The notes under the pieces were generated by a model that saw only the letters and a list, made by a program, of their open reading frames with translations, ran no database searches and was not told the origin of the DNA. A program made the position numbers and the translations under genes. From the NCBI RefSeq assembly GCF_025961225.1, contig NZ_JAOQNG010000001.1, positions 347,001-411,000 of the forward strand: DNA of 64,000 bases, in the 5' to 3' direction. The DNA is from Azospirillum canadense (GTDB taxonomy: Bacteria; Pseudomonadota; Alphaproteobacteria; Azospirillales; Azospirillaceae). This document shows positions 21,283-29,888 of the stretch, in pieces (positions within the stretch are counted from its first letter, which is position 1; every line of letters begins with the position of its first letter).

Positions 21283-21770
21283 CCGGTTCATCGGCCGCGC
21301 CGGAGCGTTCCGGGTTCGCGTTTTCCGACGAAGCACGGCACCGCATCTTTTCGGAATACGTGTCCTATCTGCTCAAAGCCTGCGACGTGTTCCGTGTGCC
21401 TCACAAGCATCTGGAATACAGCGAGCGCGAACTGGCGATGGCTGTGGAAGAGTCGGAAATCGATCTGCGCGCAATGCTCGCGCGCCGGTCACCGACGCGG
21501 GGAATCTCCCAGGGCAAGATCGCCGGCGTGCTGGCCTTCCGCCTCAGCCGGTTCAAGATCGTGCATTTCCGCGAAGACGGTTGGGCCAACAGCAACTTTC
21601 ATCTGGTTCAGGAGCTGGCGGCGACGCTGCTTGTGCGGAAGCTGTTCGTGCAGCGCGGCGTTCCGGAAAAGAACATCCTGGAACTGAGCTACCAGTTGAG
21701 CCGGCGCCACGCCAATCAGGAAACCGCTGGCCTGTTCTTCGACGCATTCGTGGTCGAGCCGGCTGGATAG
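21279..21770 (+). CDS. Hypothetical protein, second gene of unknown pair
   Basis: A 163-residue soluble protein not matched to any family I know. It looks alpha-helical, with a conserved-looking core (FSEYVSYLLKACDVFRVPH) and a basic middle (RGISQGKIAGVLAFRLSRF). There is no signal peptide, membrane span or metal motif. It overlaps the preceding small gene by 4 nt. Codon third positions appear less GC-biased than in acnA, which may mean recent acquisition. A toxin-antitoxin arrangement fits the small-large overlap but no domain supports it. Confidence 0.6.
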   Translation: MTGSSAAPERSGFAFSDEARHRIFSEYVSYLLKACDVFRVPHKHLEYSERELAMAVEESEIDLRAMLARRSPTRGISQGKIAGVLAFRLSRFKIVHFREDGWANSNFHLVQELAATLLVRKLFVQRGVPEKNILELSYQLSRRHANQETAGLFFDAFVVEPAG

Positions 21771-21792
21771 CCAAGCGCGTTTCACATCGTCC

Positions 21793-23436
21793 CTACGTCA
21801 CCCGCGCCAGCGCCCCCGTCGACCGTTTGACCGCGTACATCGCCTGGTCGGCGTGGATCAGCAGGTCGCGGGCGGTCAGGCCGTCTTCGGGGTAGAGGGC
21901 GATGCCGACCGACAGGCCGACCGTCACGCATGTCCCTTCCACCTCCATGGGGGCGGAGACGGCGTCGCCGCATTTGCGGGCGACCAGTTCGCTGGCGGCC
22001 CGGGCGTCCTCCTGTTCCATCAATAGGATGGCGAACTCGTCGCCGCCGATGCGGGCGACGGTGTCGGCGCTGCGCAGCACGCCGATCAGGCGGCGCGCCA
22101 CCTGCCGCAGCACCTCGTCGCCGGCGCCGTGGCCGAGCGTGTCGTTGATCGGCTTGAAGCCGTTCAGGTCGATGTAGAGCAGGGCGAACGGACGGCCGTT
22201 GCGATCCGCCCGCGCGATCGCCTGGCGCAGCAGCTCCTGGAACATTGCGCGGTTGGGCAGGCCGGTCAGGGCGTCGTGGTGGGCGATGTGCGCCATGCGC
22301 GCTTCGCTCTCCCGCAGCGCGGCCTCCTGCTCACGCAGCTTGCCCAGCAGGTAATTGAAGCCCAGCGCCAGATCGCCGACCTCGTCCCGCCGTCGGATGG
22401 GCAGCGGGGCCAGCGGGATGGCGCCGTCGGCCATCATGTGCATGCGCCGCGCCGCCTCGCTGAGGGGGCGGAGGATGAAGCGGATGATCAGGGTCACCAG
22501 CACCGTCATGACCACCAGCGTGATCGCGCTGACCGCCGCGACCAGGTGCCGGACGTCCTCGACCGACTGGAAGGCCTCCGCCGTCGGCAGGCGGGCGACG
22601 ATGAACCAGCCCGGCGTGGGGACCGAGGCGATGGCCGACAGCTCCTCCTCCCCGGCGGCGTTGACCGTGATGCCGGTGCCCCGGTACCCCGCCATCGCCC
22701 GGTCGTGCAGCAGGTTCACGCCGGTCGGCGGCGTGCTGGACAGGACCATGTCGGGCTTGTTGGCGGCGACGAACAGCTTGTCGCGCGGCGACACCAGCAG
22801 GAACCCGCCGGTGCGGCCGATCCGGTTCTCCTGGACGAGGTTGAGGAAGCCCGGCGCCATCAGCGCGGTGCCTCCGGCCAGGATCGCCACCGGCGCCCCG
22901 TCGGGTCCTGGCACCGGGGCGGCCATGATGATGACCGGTTCCCCGCTCAGCACGCTGCGCGCCGGCCGGCCGATGGCGGGCGCCCGGCCGTCGCGGGCGG
23001 CCAGGAACCAATCCTTGGCGGAATTGTCGACGCCGCTGCGGCCGGGCACCGGCGGGTATTCCGCGATCACCCCCTTGCCGTCCAGCGGCAGCACCGCCAT
23101 GCCCTTGGAAAACAGCGCCGACGCGTCCTGCCGTTCGGCCAGCCACGCCGTCAGGCCGGCCGGGTCCGACAGCAGGCGGCGAGGCATGGCGGCGACGGAG
23201 CGTTGCAGCAGGTCTAACCGCGCCTTGAACTTCTCGTCGATGTCGTGCGCGACGTAGGTGGCGATGGACATCTGGTGGCCGGCCGACAGGTCCTCGACCT
23301 TGTCCTTGAAGAAGGAGGACAGGAAGACGATCCGCACGACGGCGCCGAAGATCACCAACGCCATGCCGACCGCAACGACTCGAAACGCGATGCTGGAGCC
23401 ATGGCGACTCAGTTTCTGGGCGATGCCAGTCACCAT
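21793..23436 (-). CDS. Membrane diguanylate cyclase (Cache-HAMP-GGDEF)
   Basis: A 547-residue protein making cyclic di-GMP. An N-terminal span (about residues 18-42), a periplasmic Cache-type domain (about 45-295), a second span (about 297-320) and a HAMP segment precede a GGDEF domain (about 380-545). The catalytic motif is ARIGGDEFAIL, with an RxxD I-site (RSAD) five residues upstream, so product inhibition is expected. ATG 23436 is chosen over GTG 23442 because a GGGA lies about 7 nt upstream. Transcribed alone, converging on the unknown pair at 21073-21770. Confidence 0.92.
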   Translation of the reverse strand: MVTGIAQKLSRHGSSIAFRVVAVGMALVIFGAVVRIVFLSSFFKDKVEDLSAGHQMSIATYVAHDIDEKFKARLDLLQRSVAAMPRRLLSDPAGLTAWLAERQDASALFSKGMAVLPLDGKGVIAEYPPVPGRSGVDNSAKDWFLAARDGRAPAIGRPARSVLSGEPVIIMAAPVPGPDGAPVAILAGGTALMAPGFLNLVQENRIGRTGGFLLVSPRDKLFVAANKPDMVLSSTPPTGVNLLHDRAMAGYRGTGITVNAAGEEELSAIASVPTPGWFIVARLPTAEAFQSVEDVRHLVAAVSAITLVVMTVLVTLIIRFILRPLSEAARRMHMMADGAIPLAPLPIRRRDEVGDLALGFNYLLGKLREQEAALRESEARMAHIAHHDALTGLPNRAMFQELLRQAIARADRNGRPFALLYIDLNGFKPINDTLGHGAGDEVLRQVARRLIGVLRSADTVARIGGDEFAILLMEQEDARAASELVARKCGDAVSAPMEVEGTCVTVGLSVGIALYPEDGLTARDLLIHADQAMYAVKRSTGALARVT

Positions 23437-23624
23437 CCACACGTCCCGACGGTCAGAAAAACGTCAAAGTTGTCTCAATCCCAAGCATCAATGCGACAAC
23501 AAACAATGTCAATTCTGGCTTGGTTCATAGGCTTGCCGAACCATCATACCGGAGATTGTCGACCGGCGGTGTTCACGGCGACCGGAAAACACCCGATTTC
23601 TCAACATTCGGTTGCTGTATTGCG

Positions 23625-24512
23625 TCAGCCGCCGGATTTTTCCGCCCAGCCGGCCGCCCGCACCTCCGCGGCGAAGCTGCGGCTGACCGGAACGCGCAAC
23701 CCATTGCGCAGCACCAGCGTCAGCTTGCCGTCGGACTTGCGCTCCACGCCGCCGACGGCCGCCGCCGAAACCCAGTAGGAGCGGTGCACCTGCCGGCCAT
23801 CCAGCCCGGACAACTCGGCGATCGCGTCGCGCAGGCGCATCAGGATCAGGTCGCTCCCTTCCGCCGTGTGGACGCGGACGTAATGGTCCTCCATCTCCAG
23901 CGCCAGCAGGTCGCGGCCGAGCCTCACCGGAAGCCGGGCGAAGAAGGGGGGCTCCGCCGGTGGAAGCCAAGCCTGTGGGGCCGCGGCCGGCGGGGTGGGA
24001 ACCGCGCCGGAGGCCGTTGCGTGTGGGGCCGGGAACCCACGCCCATGCAACTCCATCCAAAGCGGGACGGCGGACGCAAGCGCGGTGACGACGGTGACGT
24101 AGACCAGCAGCTCGGCCAATCCCAGCGGGTGCAGGAAGTCGTGGCCGCGCACCGACCATTCCAGCAGGGCGACGGCCAGGGTGACCAAGAGCACGGTCAC
24201 CGCCGCCACGCCGGCCAATATGGGCAGCCATGCCCTGGCCCGGTCCTTCAGCAGGCGGAGGGCGGCGTAGGTCAGCAGTTCGAAGGCGATGCTGCCGAAT
24301 CCGATCAGCCCGCCCCAATAGGCCAGCCTCTGTGCCAGCGTCAGCTCGCGGAAGGTCCCGAAGGGACCGAGCACGACCAGGACGGCCACCGTCGCCAGGA
24401 ACACCAGCAGGCGCTGGCGCAGCAGCCGGTGCCCGAAGTGGAGACGGGGCCGGCCAAGCTCGGGGGAGCCCGTTCCGTCCGGTCCCGGCGTTTCACGCAT
24501 CGTGAACAGCAT
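23625..24512 (-). CDS. Membrane-bound LytTR family regulator
   Basis: A 295-residue protein with four predicted membrane spans (between about residues 28 and 165) and a C-terminal LytTR DNA-binding domain (about 200-290). The DNA-binding domain shows LEMEDHYVRVHT and GRQVHRSYWVSAAAV, both typical of LytTR. This one-component architecture couples a membrane signal to promoter binding. ATG 24512 (MLFTMRETPG) or 24500 is possible. Upstream in-frame sequence overlaps other genes and is rejected. Confidence 0.85.
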   Translation of the reverse strand: MLFTMRETPGPDGTGSPELGRPRLHFGHRLLRQRLLVFLATVAVLVVLGPFGTFRELTLAQRLAYWGGLIGFGSIAFELLTYAALRLLKDRARAWLPILAGVAAVTVLLVTLAVALLEWSVRGHDFLHPLGLAELLVYVTVVTALASAVPLWMELHGRGFPAPHATASGAVPTPPAAAPQAWLPPAEPPFFARLPVRLGRDLLALEMEDHYVRVHTAEGSDLILMRLRDAIAELSGLDGRQVHRSYWVSAAAVGGVERKSDGKLTLVLRNGLRVPVSRSFAAEVRAAGWAEKSGG

Positions 24513-24629
24513 GGCCCTGCATTCCGCGAAGGCGGCCCCCGCCGATCCCGCATCGGTCGTGGCGCGCGACCGCCGCCGTCCGGCAAAGGAAGGCGATCGA
24601 TCGACCGAACCATGACTCTGGGGGCAAGG

Positions 24630-25100
24630 ATGAAGACCGCAAGTTGGACGTTCCAAGGTTGGAGGACGCTGTTTTGGATAGCACCGGCCCTCGCGATGCT
24701 CGCGTCGGTGTGTACGGCGGCGGGCGCCGACGCGGGGGAGCTTCGCGCAACCGTTCGGAACGTCAAGCCCCAACAGGGCAAGCTGTGGGTGGCCTTGTAC
24801 GAAAGCGCGGAGTCCTACAAGGCGGACCGCCGTTTCGCCGGGCAAATCGTCGATCCGGCAGGGCCGGAGGTCACGGTCTTGTTCAGCGGGTTGGCGCCGG
24901 GGCGCTATGGTCTGGCGGTTTTCCAGGATCTGGACGGCGACTCGACGCTTGGCAAATCCATGCTGGGCATCCCGACGGAGCCCTACGGCTTCAGCCGCGA
25001 CGCCAAGTCCGGCGCCTTCGGCCCGCCCGGCTTCGACGCGCTGGCCGTGACGGTGGAGGGGGCGGCCCCCACGACCACGACCGCCACACTCACGGACTGA
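24630..25100 (+). CDS. DUF2141 family exported protein
   Basis: A 156-residue protein with a hydrophobic export signal (about residues 10-35, ending AAGADA) and a DUF2141 domain, seen in ELRATVRNVKPQQGKLWVAL, then GLAPGRYGLAVFQDLDGD and a TEPYGFSRDA motif. The family is periplasmic and of unknown function. ATG 24630 is favoured (GGGGG 5 nt upstream); ATG 24612 is in frame. Its 3' end overlaps the convergent VOC gene by 11 nt. Confidence 0.88.
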   Translation: MKTASWTFQGWRTLFWIAPALAMLASVCTAAGADAGELRATVRNVKPQQGKLWVALYESAESYKADRRFAGQIVDPAGPEVTVLFSGLAPGRYGLAVFQDLDGDSTLGKSMLGIPTEPYGFSRDAKSGAFGPPGFDALAVTVEGAAPTTTTATLTD

Positions 25101-25545
25101 GCCGCTGGGCCAATTCCAGCAGGATGCCGTCCGGGTCGCGCAGGTAGCACATGCGCTTGCCCTTGGGCAGGATGGAGCGGGGAACCTCCACCACGGCGCC
25201 CACCGGCGTGGCGCCGGCGCGGATGGCGCGTTCCCGCACCGCGTCGATGTCGTCCACGGTGATGGCGAAATGCCCAATGCCGACATCGTCTATCCCGCCC
25301 GGGCCGGGTTGCTGCGTCGGGAACGACAGCATCTCGATGCGCAGGCTGTGGTCCGCGTTGACCAGGATCGCGCAGTCGGCCACGGCGCCATGGGTGCCGC
25401 GGATGGCGTCGAACCAGTCGCCGGACAGCGTCTGGCGCAGCATCAGCGTCAGGCCGAAGGTTTCGCCGTAGAAACGGATGGCGCGGTCCAGGTCGCGCAC
25501 GCTGATGTTCACATGGTCGAAGCTCGTCACGGGGCCTGTCCTCAT
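25090..25545 (-). CDS. VOC/glyoxalase family protein
   Basis: A 151-residue vicinal oxygen chelate protein, made of paired beta-alpha-beta-beta-beta modules. FDHVNISVRDLDRAIRFY opens the first module (metal His in DHV), and GHFAITVDDIDAV and YLRDPDGILLELAQ supply the second module. Substrate is unknown. ATG 25545 overlaps the stop codon of the preceding gene (ATGA), so it is translationally coupled to it. Confidence 0.88.
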   Translation of the reverse strand: MRTGPVTSFDHVNISVRDLDRAIRFYGETFGLTLMLRQTLSGDWFDAIRGTHGAVADCAILVNADHSLRIEMLSFPTQQPGPGGIDDVGIGHFAITVDDIDAVRERAIRAGATPVGAVVEVPRSILPKGKRMCYLRDPDGILLELAQRLSP

Positions 25546-26645
25546 ACGGCGCTGGTGCGGGCGGACTGTTCCAGGGTCTTGATGTGGGACAGGCCGGGCA
25601 GGATTTCCGATTTCACGAACTCCATGCGGCGGTTGGGGCCGCCGCCGCCGCGGGCGAAGCGCGCCTTCCACAGGTCCATCTTCACCGCCAGCCCGCACAG
25701 CACGCCGCCGATGGTGACGTGGTGCGACGCGATCAGCTCCCGGATGGAATGGAAGGTCTCGGCGTTGATGTCGCGCCAGAAGTCCTTGGACCGGTTGTCG
25801 AAGCTTTCAAACCGCCCAGTGATGGAGGTGGAGATGTCGGTCAGGTCGCGGGAGATCTCGTCCAGCATGCGCATCTGCCGGGCGTCGCGCTTGACCTCGA
25901 TGGAGTTGCGGATCTCGGCCATCCAGGACAGGAATTTCTGGATCTCCGGGACGATGTCGTCCAGGCATTTCTTGAAATAGGCCAGCGACAGGAAGACGTC
26001 GCCGTATTCCTCCAGGAACTTCGGGATCTCGTGAAGCTCGATGTCCAGCCGGTCGGCCATCATGCGCAGGTTGCGCAGCGCCTCTTCCCGGTTGGGGTTG
26101 GCGAACATGGCGATGATGTCGGTGACATCCTGCACCTGCATGTCCACCGACCCGTAGACGTGCTCGACCAGCGGGCGCGTGAAGACGCGCATGTAGTTGG
26201 TCAGTTCCTTCTTCTTCTTGTCGGACAAGGTCAGCGACTGGACGTTGTTGACGTCGATGTTCAGCCGGCGCAGCTCGATGCGGGAGGTGTAGACGTCGAA
26301 GCTGGAGGCGGCGGCGATCTTCTCGATCTTCACGAGGTCGCGTTCCACCTCGTCCTTGTAGGATTCGAAATAGACGGCGACGTTGCGCGGTGCAATCTGG
26401 CCGCTGCCGGTCTGCACGTCGTGGAACATCTCGACGACGGTCTGCAGGCGGACGTTCTTGATCAGGCGGGCGTGCTGAAGACCGGGCGTTTCCAGCGGGA
26501 TCGTGGACAGCGGCATGATGTGCAGGCTGTCGCGCGCCTCGTCCTCCCACGCCTTGCGCCGGGACGCGTCGCCGCGGGACTTGGGGGTGGCCTCCGCCAC
26601 GTCCTCGTCCGTCCCCTGTCCGGCCGCACCGTGACCGTCGTCCAC
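25542..26645 (-). CDS. Conserved-looking hypothetical protein, helical
   Basis: A 367-residue protein with no family I recognise. It appears almost wholly alpha-helical and charged, with segments such as KDEVERDLVKIEKIAAAS and RDLTDISTSITGRFESF. No membrane span, signal or catalytic motif is evident. A GTG at 26645 is the best start, as GGGAG lies about 8 nt upstream; the longer frame to 26756 runs through an AT-rich, promoter-like stretch. It is co-transcribed with the VOC gene (4-nt overlap). The helical repeats hint at a scaffold or signalling adaptor, but this is guesswork. Confidence 0.72.
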   Translation of the reverse strand: MDDGHGAAGQGTDEDVAEATPKSRGDASRRKAWEDEARDSLHIMPLSTIPLETPGLQHARLIKNVRLQTVVEMFHDVQTGSGQIAPRNVAVYFESYKDEVERDLVKIEKIAAASSFDVYTSRIELRRLNIDVNNVQSLTLSDKKKKELTNYMRVFTRPLVEHVYGSVDMQVQDVTDIIAMFANPNREEALRNLRMMADRLDIELHEIPKFLEEYGDVFLSLAYFKKCLDDIVPEIQKFLSWMAEIRNSIEVKRDARQMRMLDEISRDLTDISTSITGRFESFDNRSKDFWRDINAETFHSIRELIASHHVTIGGVLCGLAVKMDLWKARFARGGGGPNRRMEFVKSEILPGLSHIKTLEQSARTSAV

Positions 26646-26789
26646 CTGTCGTCTCCCAGAAACAGCCAGCCCGAAAAAATACCTCTTTTTCGCTCCCAAG
26701 ATAAATTGTTTCACCGACGAGGCAAGGCCGCCGGTCGGGTCCGGTGCCGATGTCACGCGCCGATGTCACGCCGGGTGGCTCCGAATGAA

Positions 26790-26823
26790 AAAGGGCCGGC
26801 CCGCGTCGGCGGACCGGCCCTTT
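26790..26823 (-). terminator. Terminator of the hsp20-DUF1150 operon
   Basis: A 10-bp stem (26790-26799 with 26814-26823, arm AAAGGGCCGG) is followed on the minus strand by a CTTTTTC tract. It lies 38 nt after the DUF1150 stop codon. Confidence 0.88.
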
Positions 26824-26861
26824 CGGTTAAGCGCGGCGGCGTCAGTGGACGCGAACGCTGG

Positions 26862-27113
26862 TCAATGAACGCTGAGGGGCTCCATGTCGTTCTGGCGGAT
26901 GGTGGCGAAGGCCACGTCGCGCTCCGGCAGGACGGTCAGGGGCGTGCCGTCGGCAGCGTGGACGGAGAAGGCGGGCGCGCCCTCCACCTCCACGGGGCGG
27001 ACGTAGGCGACGTGGTCGACGCCGAAGGCCGCGAAGTCCTGCGGCGACAGGTGACGGAGGATGGCGGCCGCCTCGTGCAGGGTGGCGGTCTTGGTGGTGC
27101 TCGGCGAATTCAT
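26862..27113 (-). CDS. DUF1150 family protein
   Basis: An 83-residue protein of the alphaproteobacterial DUF1150 family, of unknown function and typically encoded next to Hsp20. The family region is DFAAFGVDHVAYVRPVEVEG, with the rest hydrophilic. AAGGGA 8 nt before ATG 27113 supports the start. It follows hsp20 after 58 nt and ends at a strong terminator, so it is likely heat-induced with it. Confidence 0.9.
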   Translation of the reverse strand: MNSPSTTKTATLHEAAAILRHLSPQDFAAFGVDHVAYVRPVEVEGAPAFSVHAADGTPLTVLPERDVAFATIRQNDMEPLSVH

Positions 27114-27171
27114 GATGCTGTCCCTTCGGACGAGTCGGACGGAAATGGATGAGGATGAGCCTTAGGAGCGG

Positions 27172-27651
27172 CTATCCCTCGGACCGGTCTGGCGCGACGT
27201 CGATGGTCTGCGGTCCCGCCGTGCCGCTGGCCGACTGGCTCGGCTGCTCGATCTTGATGGTGCGGACCTTCGGTTCCGGCATCGGGCGCTTCAGGTCGAT
27301 GTTGAGCAACCCGTTGTCGAGCGAAGCCCCGACCACCTCGATCCCCTCCGCCAGGACGAAGCTGCGCTGGAACTGGCGCGCGGCGATGCCCCGGTGCAGG
27401 TAGATGCGCGACCGGTCGTCGGTCTGGCGGCCGCGGATGACGAGCTGGTTGTCCTCGATCTGGACGGACAGGTCTTCGGAGGTGAAGCCGGCCACGGCGA
27501 GCGTGATGCGCAGCCCTTCGTCCCCGATCTGCTCGATGTTGTAGGGCGGGTATCCCTCGGCGGAATTCTTGGCGATGCGGTCAAGCGTGCGCTCGAACTG
27601 GTCGAATCCCAGGAGCAGCGGACTGTTGAAGAGCGAAAGGCGTGTGGTCAC
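27172..27651 (-). CDS. Hsp20/alpha-crystallin small heat-shock protein
   Basis: A 159-residue small heat-shock chaperone (IbpA-like), holding unfolding proteins in a refoldable state in the cytoplasm. The alpha-crystallin domain spans about residues 32-130, including GFTSEDLSVQIEDNQLVIRG and a SLDNGLLNIDL strand. The C-terminal tail is short and Ser/Gly-rich. Start GTG 27651 has AGGAGG 7 nt upstream. A likely RpoH promoter lies about 100 nt further upstream. Confidence 0.93.
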   Translation of the reverse strand: MTTRLSLFNSPLLLGFDQFERTLDRIAKNSAEGYPPYNIEQIGDEGLRITLAVAGFTSEDLSVQIEDNQLVIRGRQTDDRSRIYLHRGIAARQFQRSFVLAEGIEVVGASLDNGLLNIDLKRPMPEPKVRTIKIEQPSQSASGTAGPQTIDVAPDRSEG

Positions 27652-27750
27652 GGCGCATCCTCCTCGAGAGGCGAGCGAGTTGCACATAAGGGCCCGTCTC
27701 CGGCGCCCGGCTGGCGTGGCGGCCCGAGGGGGATCGGCGCCGCCTGATCA

Positions 27751-27780
27751 TAGATTGGGGTATGCGGCGCGGCGGTCAAG
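27751..27780 (-). promoter_or_regulatory. Probable RpoH (sigma-32) promoter of hsp20
   Basis: On the minus strand CTTGAC (27780-27775) is followed after 14 nt by CCCCAATCTA (27760-27751). This closely fits the sigma-32 pattern CTTGAA-N13..17-CCCCATNTA. It is correctly placed upstream of the hsp20 GTG at 27651. Confidence 0.6.
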
Positions 27781-27866
27781 ACGCTGTGTCGCCGCAATGC
27801 ACGACGAAGCGCGCCCGGAGGCGATGCCCCCGGGCGTTTCCATCGGATGTTCCAGGCCCGTCCAGT

Positions 27867-28313
27867 TCAGGCGGGCGTGGTCGGGGCCGGCGCAGATGAA
27901 GCTGGCGCGGTGAAGACGAAGCGCCGGCTCGACCAGTAGTTCCAGGCGAAGGTCGCCACCGTGGCGGCGACCTTGGCGACCAGCGGGTGGACGGCCGGGA
28001 CGAGCAGCCCGACCACGAGACTCGACAGCGCCAGGCCGACCAGGTTGAAGGCCAGGAAAACCGGCAGGCGCCGCGTCAGCGGGGCGGCGTCGCGCCGGAC
28101 GCGGAAGGTCCAGCTCCGGTTCAGCAGGAAGCTCGACAGCACGCCGACGCCATAGCCGCAGGCGTTGGCCAGCAGCACCGGCGTGCCGGGCACCGCCATC
28201 AGCGCCAGGAACACCGCGAAGTCGACGCCGGTGTTCAGCAGGCCGACCAGCGCGAAGCGGACGGCTGTCCAGGGTATGGCCGTCCGGAGGCTGCGCCGCA
28301 CCGGCCCGCTCAT
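27867..28313 (-). CDS. GtrA family membrane protein
   Basis: A 148-residue protein with four hydrophobic spans (about residues 18-40, 48-68, 80-100 and 105-128). GtrA-type features are FALVGLLNTGVDFAVFLAL and FLLNRSWTFR, with a FAWNYWSSRRFVF C-terminal motif. GtrA proteins move prenyl-linked sugars across the membrane or assist their transfer. ATG 28313 overlaps the stop of the glycosyltransferase gene by 4 nt, so the two form a unit. Confidence 0.92.
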   Translation of the reverse strand: MSGPVRRSLRTAIPWTAVRFALVGLLNTGVDFAVFLALMAVPGTPVLLANACGYGVGVLSSFLLNRSWTFRVRRDAAPLTRRLPVFLAFNLVGLALSSLVVGLLVPAVHPLVAKVAATVATFAWNYWSSRRFVFTAPASSAPAPTTPA

Positions 28314-29377
28314 CCGCGCGCTTCGATGCGCGAGAAGGCACCGGCCGCCGCGGCGATACCGGTCCCGATGTCGTTTCCGACCGGCACCGGCGGCACGACC
28401 GCACCGGCGACGGGCGCGCCGGCGAGGTCGGGATGGCGGGCGACGCTCTCCACGATGTAGAGCGGCCGGTGCTTGGTCTCCATGTAGAGCCGGCCGAGAT
28501 ATTCGCCCAGCACGCCCAGGATCAGCAGCTGCGTGCTGCCCAGCACGAGCGTCACGACCATGACGCTGGTCCAGCCGGGCACCGTCTCGTGCTGCGCCCA
28601 GCTGAACAGGGCGTAGCCCAGCGCCAACACCGCGCAGACCGCGAAGAAGAAGCCGATGTAGGAGGCGGCGCGCAGCGGCTTGATGGAGAAGCTGGTGATC
28701 GCGTCGACCGCGAAGCGGATCATCTTGCTGAGCGGGTACTTGGTCGTCCCGGTCAGGCGCGCCTGGCGGTCGTAGGGCAGGGGCTCCTGCTTCAGTCCGA
28801 TCCAGCTGACCATGCCGCGGATGAAGCGGTGCTGCTCCGGCATGGCGTTCAGCACTTCCAGGGCGCGGCGGCTCATCAGGCGGAAGTCGCCGGTGTCCTT
28901 CGGGATCTCGATGTCCACCAGCCGGTCGAGCACCCGGTAGAACAGCGCCGCGGTGCCCTTCTTGAACCAGGTCTCGCCGTCGCGCGCCGTGCGGGTGCCG
29001 TAGACCACGTCGGCCCCGGCGTCCATGCGCGCCATCATCGTGCCCAGAAGCTCCGGCGGGTCCTGAAGGTCGGCGTCGATGATCAGGATGCGTTCGCCCC
29101 GGCACACGTGCAGGCCGGCGGTCAGCGCCAGCTGGTGCCCGTGGTTGCGTGACAGGCGCACCCCGGTGACCGCCGGATCGTCGCGCACCAGCGCGGCGAT
29201 GCGGCCCCAGGTGTCGTCCCGCGACCCGTCGTCCACCAGCACCAGCTCGTAATCCGAGCCCACTTCGGCACGGCAGGCCGCGCTGACGCGGCGGTGCAGT
29301 TCACCGACTCCTTCGGCTTCGTTGTAGCAGGGGACCACCACGGACAGTCGTGGACCCCCGGCAACGGCGTGCTGCAT
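28310..29377 (-). CDS. GtrB-like family 2 glycosyltransferase (polyprenyl-phosphate sugar transferase)
   Basis: A 355-residue GT2 enzyme of the DPM1/GtrB group, transferring a sugar from a nucleotide donor to undecaprenyl phosphate. It begins LSVVVPCYNEAEGVGELHRR; IIDADLQDPPE holds the metal-binding DxD-like motif. TGTTKYPLSKMIRFAVDAIT precedes two C-terminal membrane spans (about residues 235-260 and 270-295). ATG 29377 has GGGAGAAGG upstream. With GtrA it probably modifies a surface glycan. Confidence 0.93.
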   Translation of the reverse strand: MQHAVAGGPRLSVVVPCYNEAEGVGELHRRVSAACRAEVGSDYELVLVDDGSRDDTWGRIAALVRDDPAVTGVRLSRNHGHQLALTAGLHVCRGERILIIDADLQDPPELLGTMMARMDAGADVVYGTRTARDGETWFKKGTAALFYRVLDRLVDIEIPKDTGDFRLMSRRALEVLNAMPEQHRFIRGMVSWIGLKQEPLPYDRQARLTGTTKYPLSKMIRFAVDAITSFSIKPLRAASYIGFFFAVCAVLALGYALFSWAQHETVPGWTSVMVVTLVLGSTQLLILGVLGEYLGRLYMETKHRPLYIVESVARHPDLAGAPVAGAVVPPVPVGNDIGTGIAAAAGAFSRIEARG

Positions 29378-29888
29378 GTCCTTCTCCCGTCGAGCCCCCC
29401 GTGGAGGAGGGCGCATCGTTGGACGACGCCGGCGCGGTACCGCCGGCATTCCATCTTCGCAACGGGATTTCCGGCCCTTTTGCCACGCCAGAATTCCGGA
29501 GTACCCCGGTCATGGGGCGCCGCTTCCCCGCTCCGGCGGGGACGCCCTGCCCGCTGTGCGGTGTATCCCCGGCCTTTCCGACGATGGTGCGCGCGATGGG
29601 GGCACCCCGGCCGGGCAAACCCCGCCGACGCTCCATCCTTTCTTCCAGGCCGGCTTTCTTCCAGGCCAGGACCGCGGCGCGACCCTTGCAGGAAAGGCGG
29701 GTCGGGGGCGGCGTCGCCCCGGTCGTCCGGGACGGTGGCTCCGGGCCTCCGGGAAAGCGCTGTCCGCAAATGCGAAATTGCGTCGCACGATGCAAACGGC
29801 GCCCTGTCGGCAACCGGAGCGCCGGCAACCGGAGCGCCGGACATCAGAGTGCCGGAAACCAAGGAGCGGCGGCCCCGCCGTAACCGGG
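29378..29888. other. Gene-free divergent intergenic region
   Basis: About 510 bp between the glycosyltransferase and the hybrid kinase. Frames here have atypical composition on both strands. Near the kinase end there is a short imperfect repeat of GCCGGCAACCGGAGC-like sequence (29801-29850). No convincing promoter box or terminator was found. Confidence 0.5.

Noticed and set aside
21073..21770. Firm toxin-antitoxin call
   Set aside because: Layout fits, but no known toxin or antitoxin domain is visible, so it is only listed as a hypothesis.
26646..26756. N-terminal extension of the helical hypothetical protein
   Set aside because: The stretch is AT-rich and promoter-like; the GTG at 26645 has a well-placed RBS.
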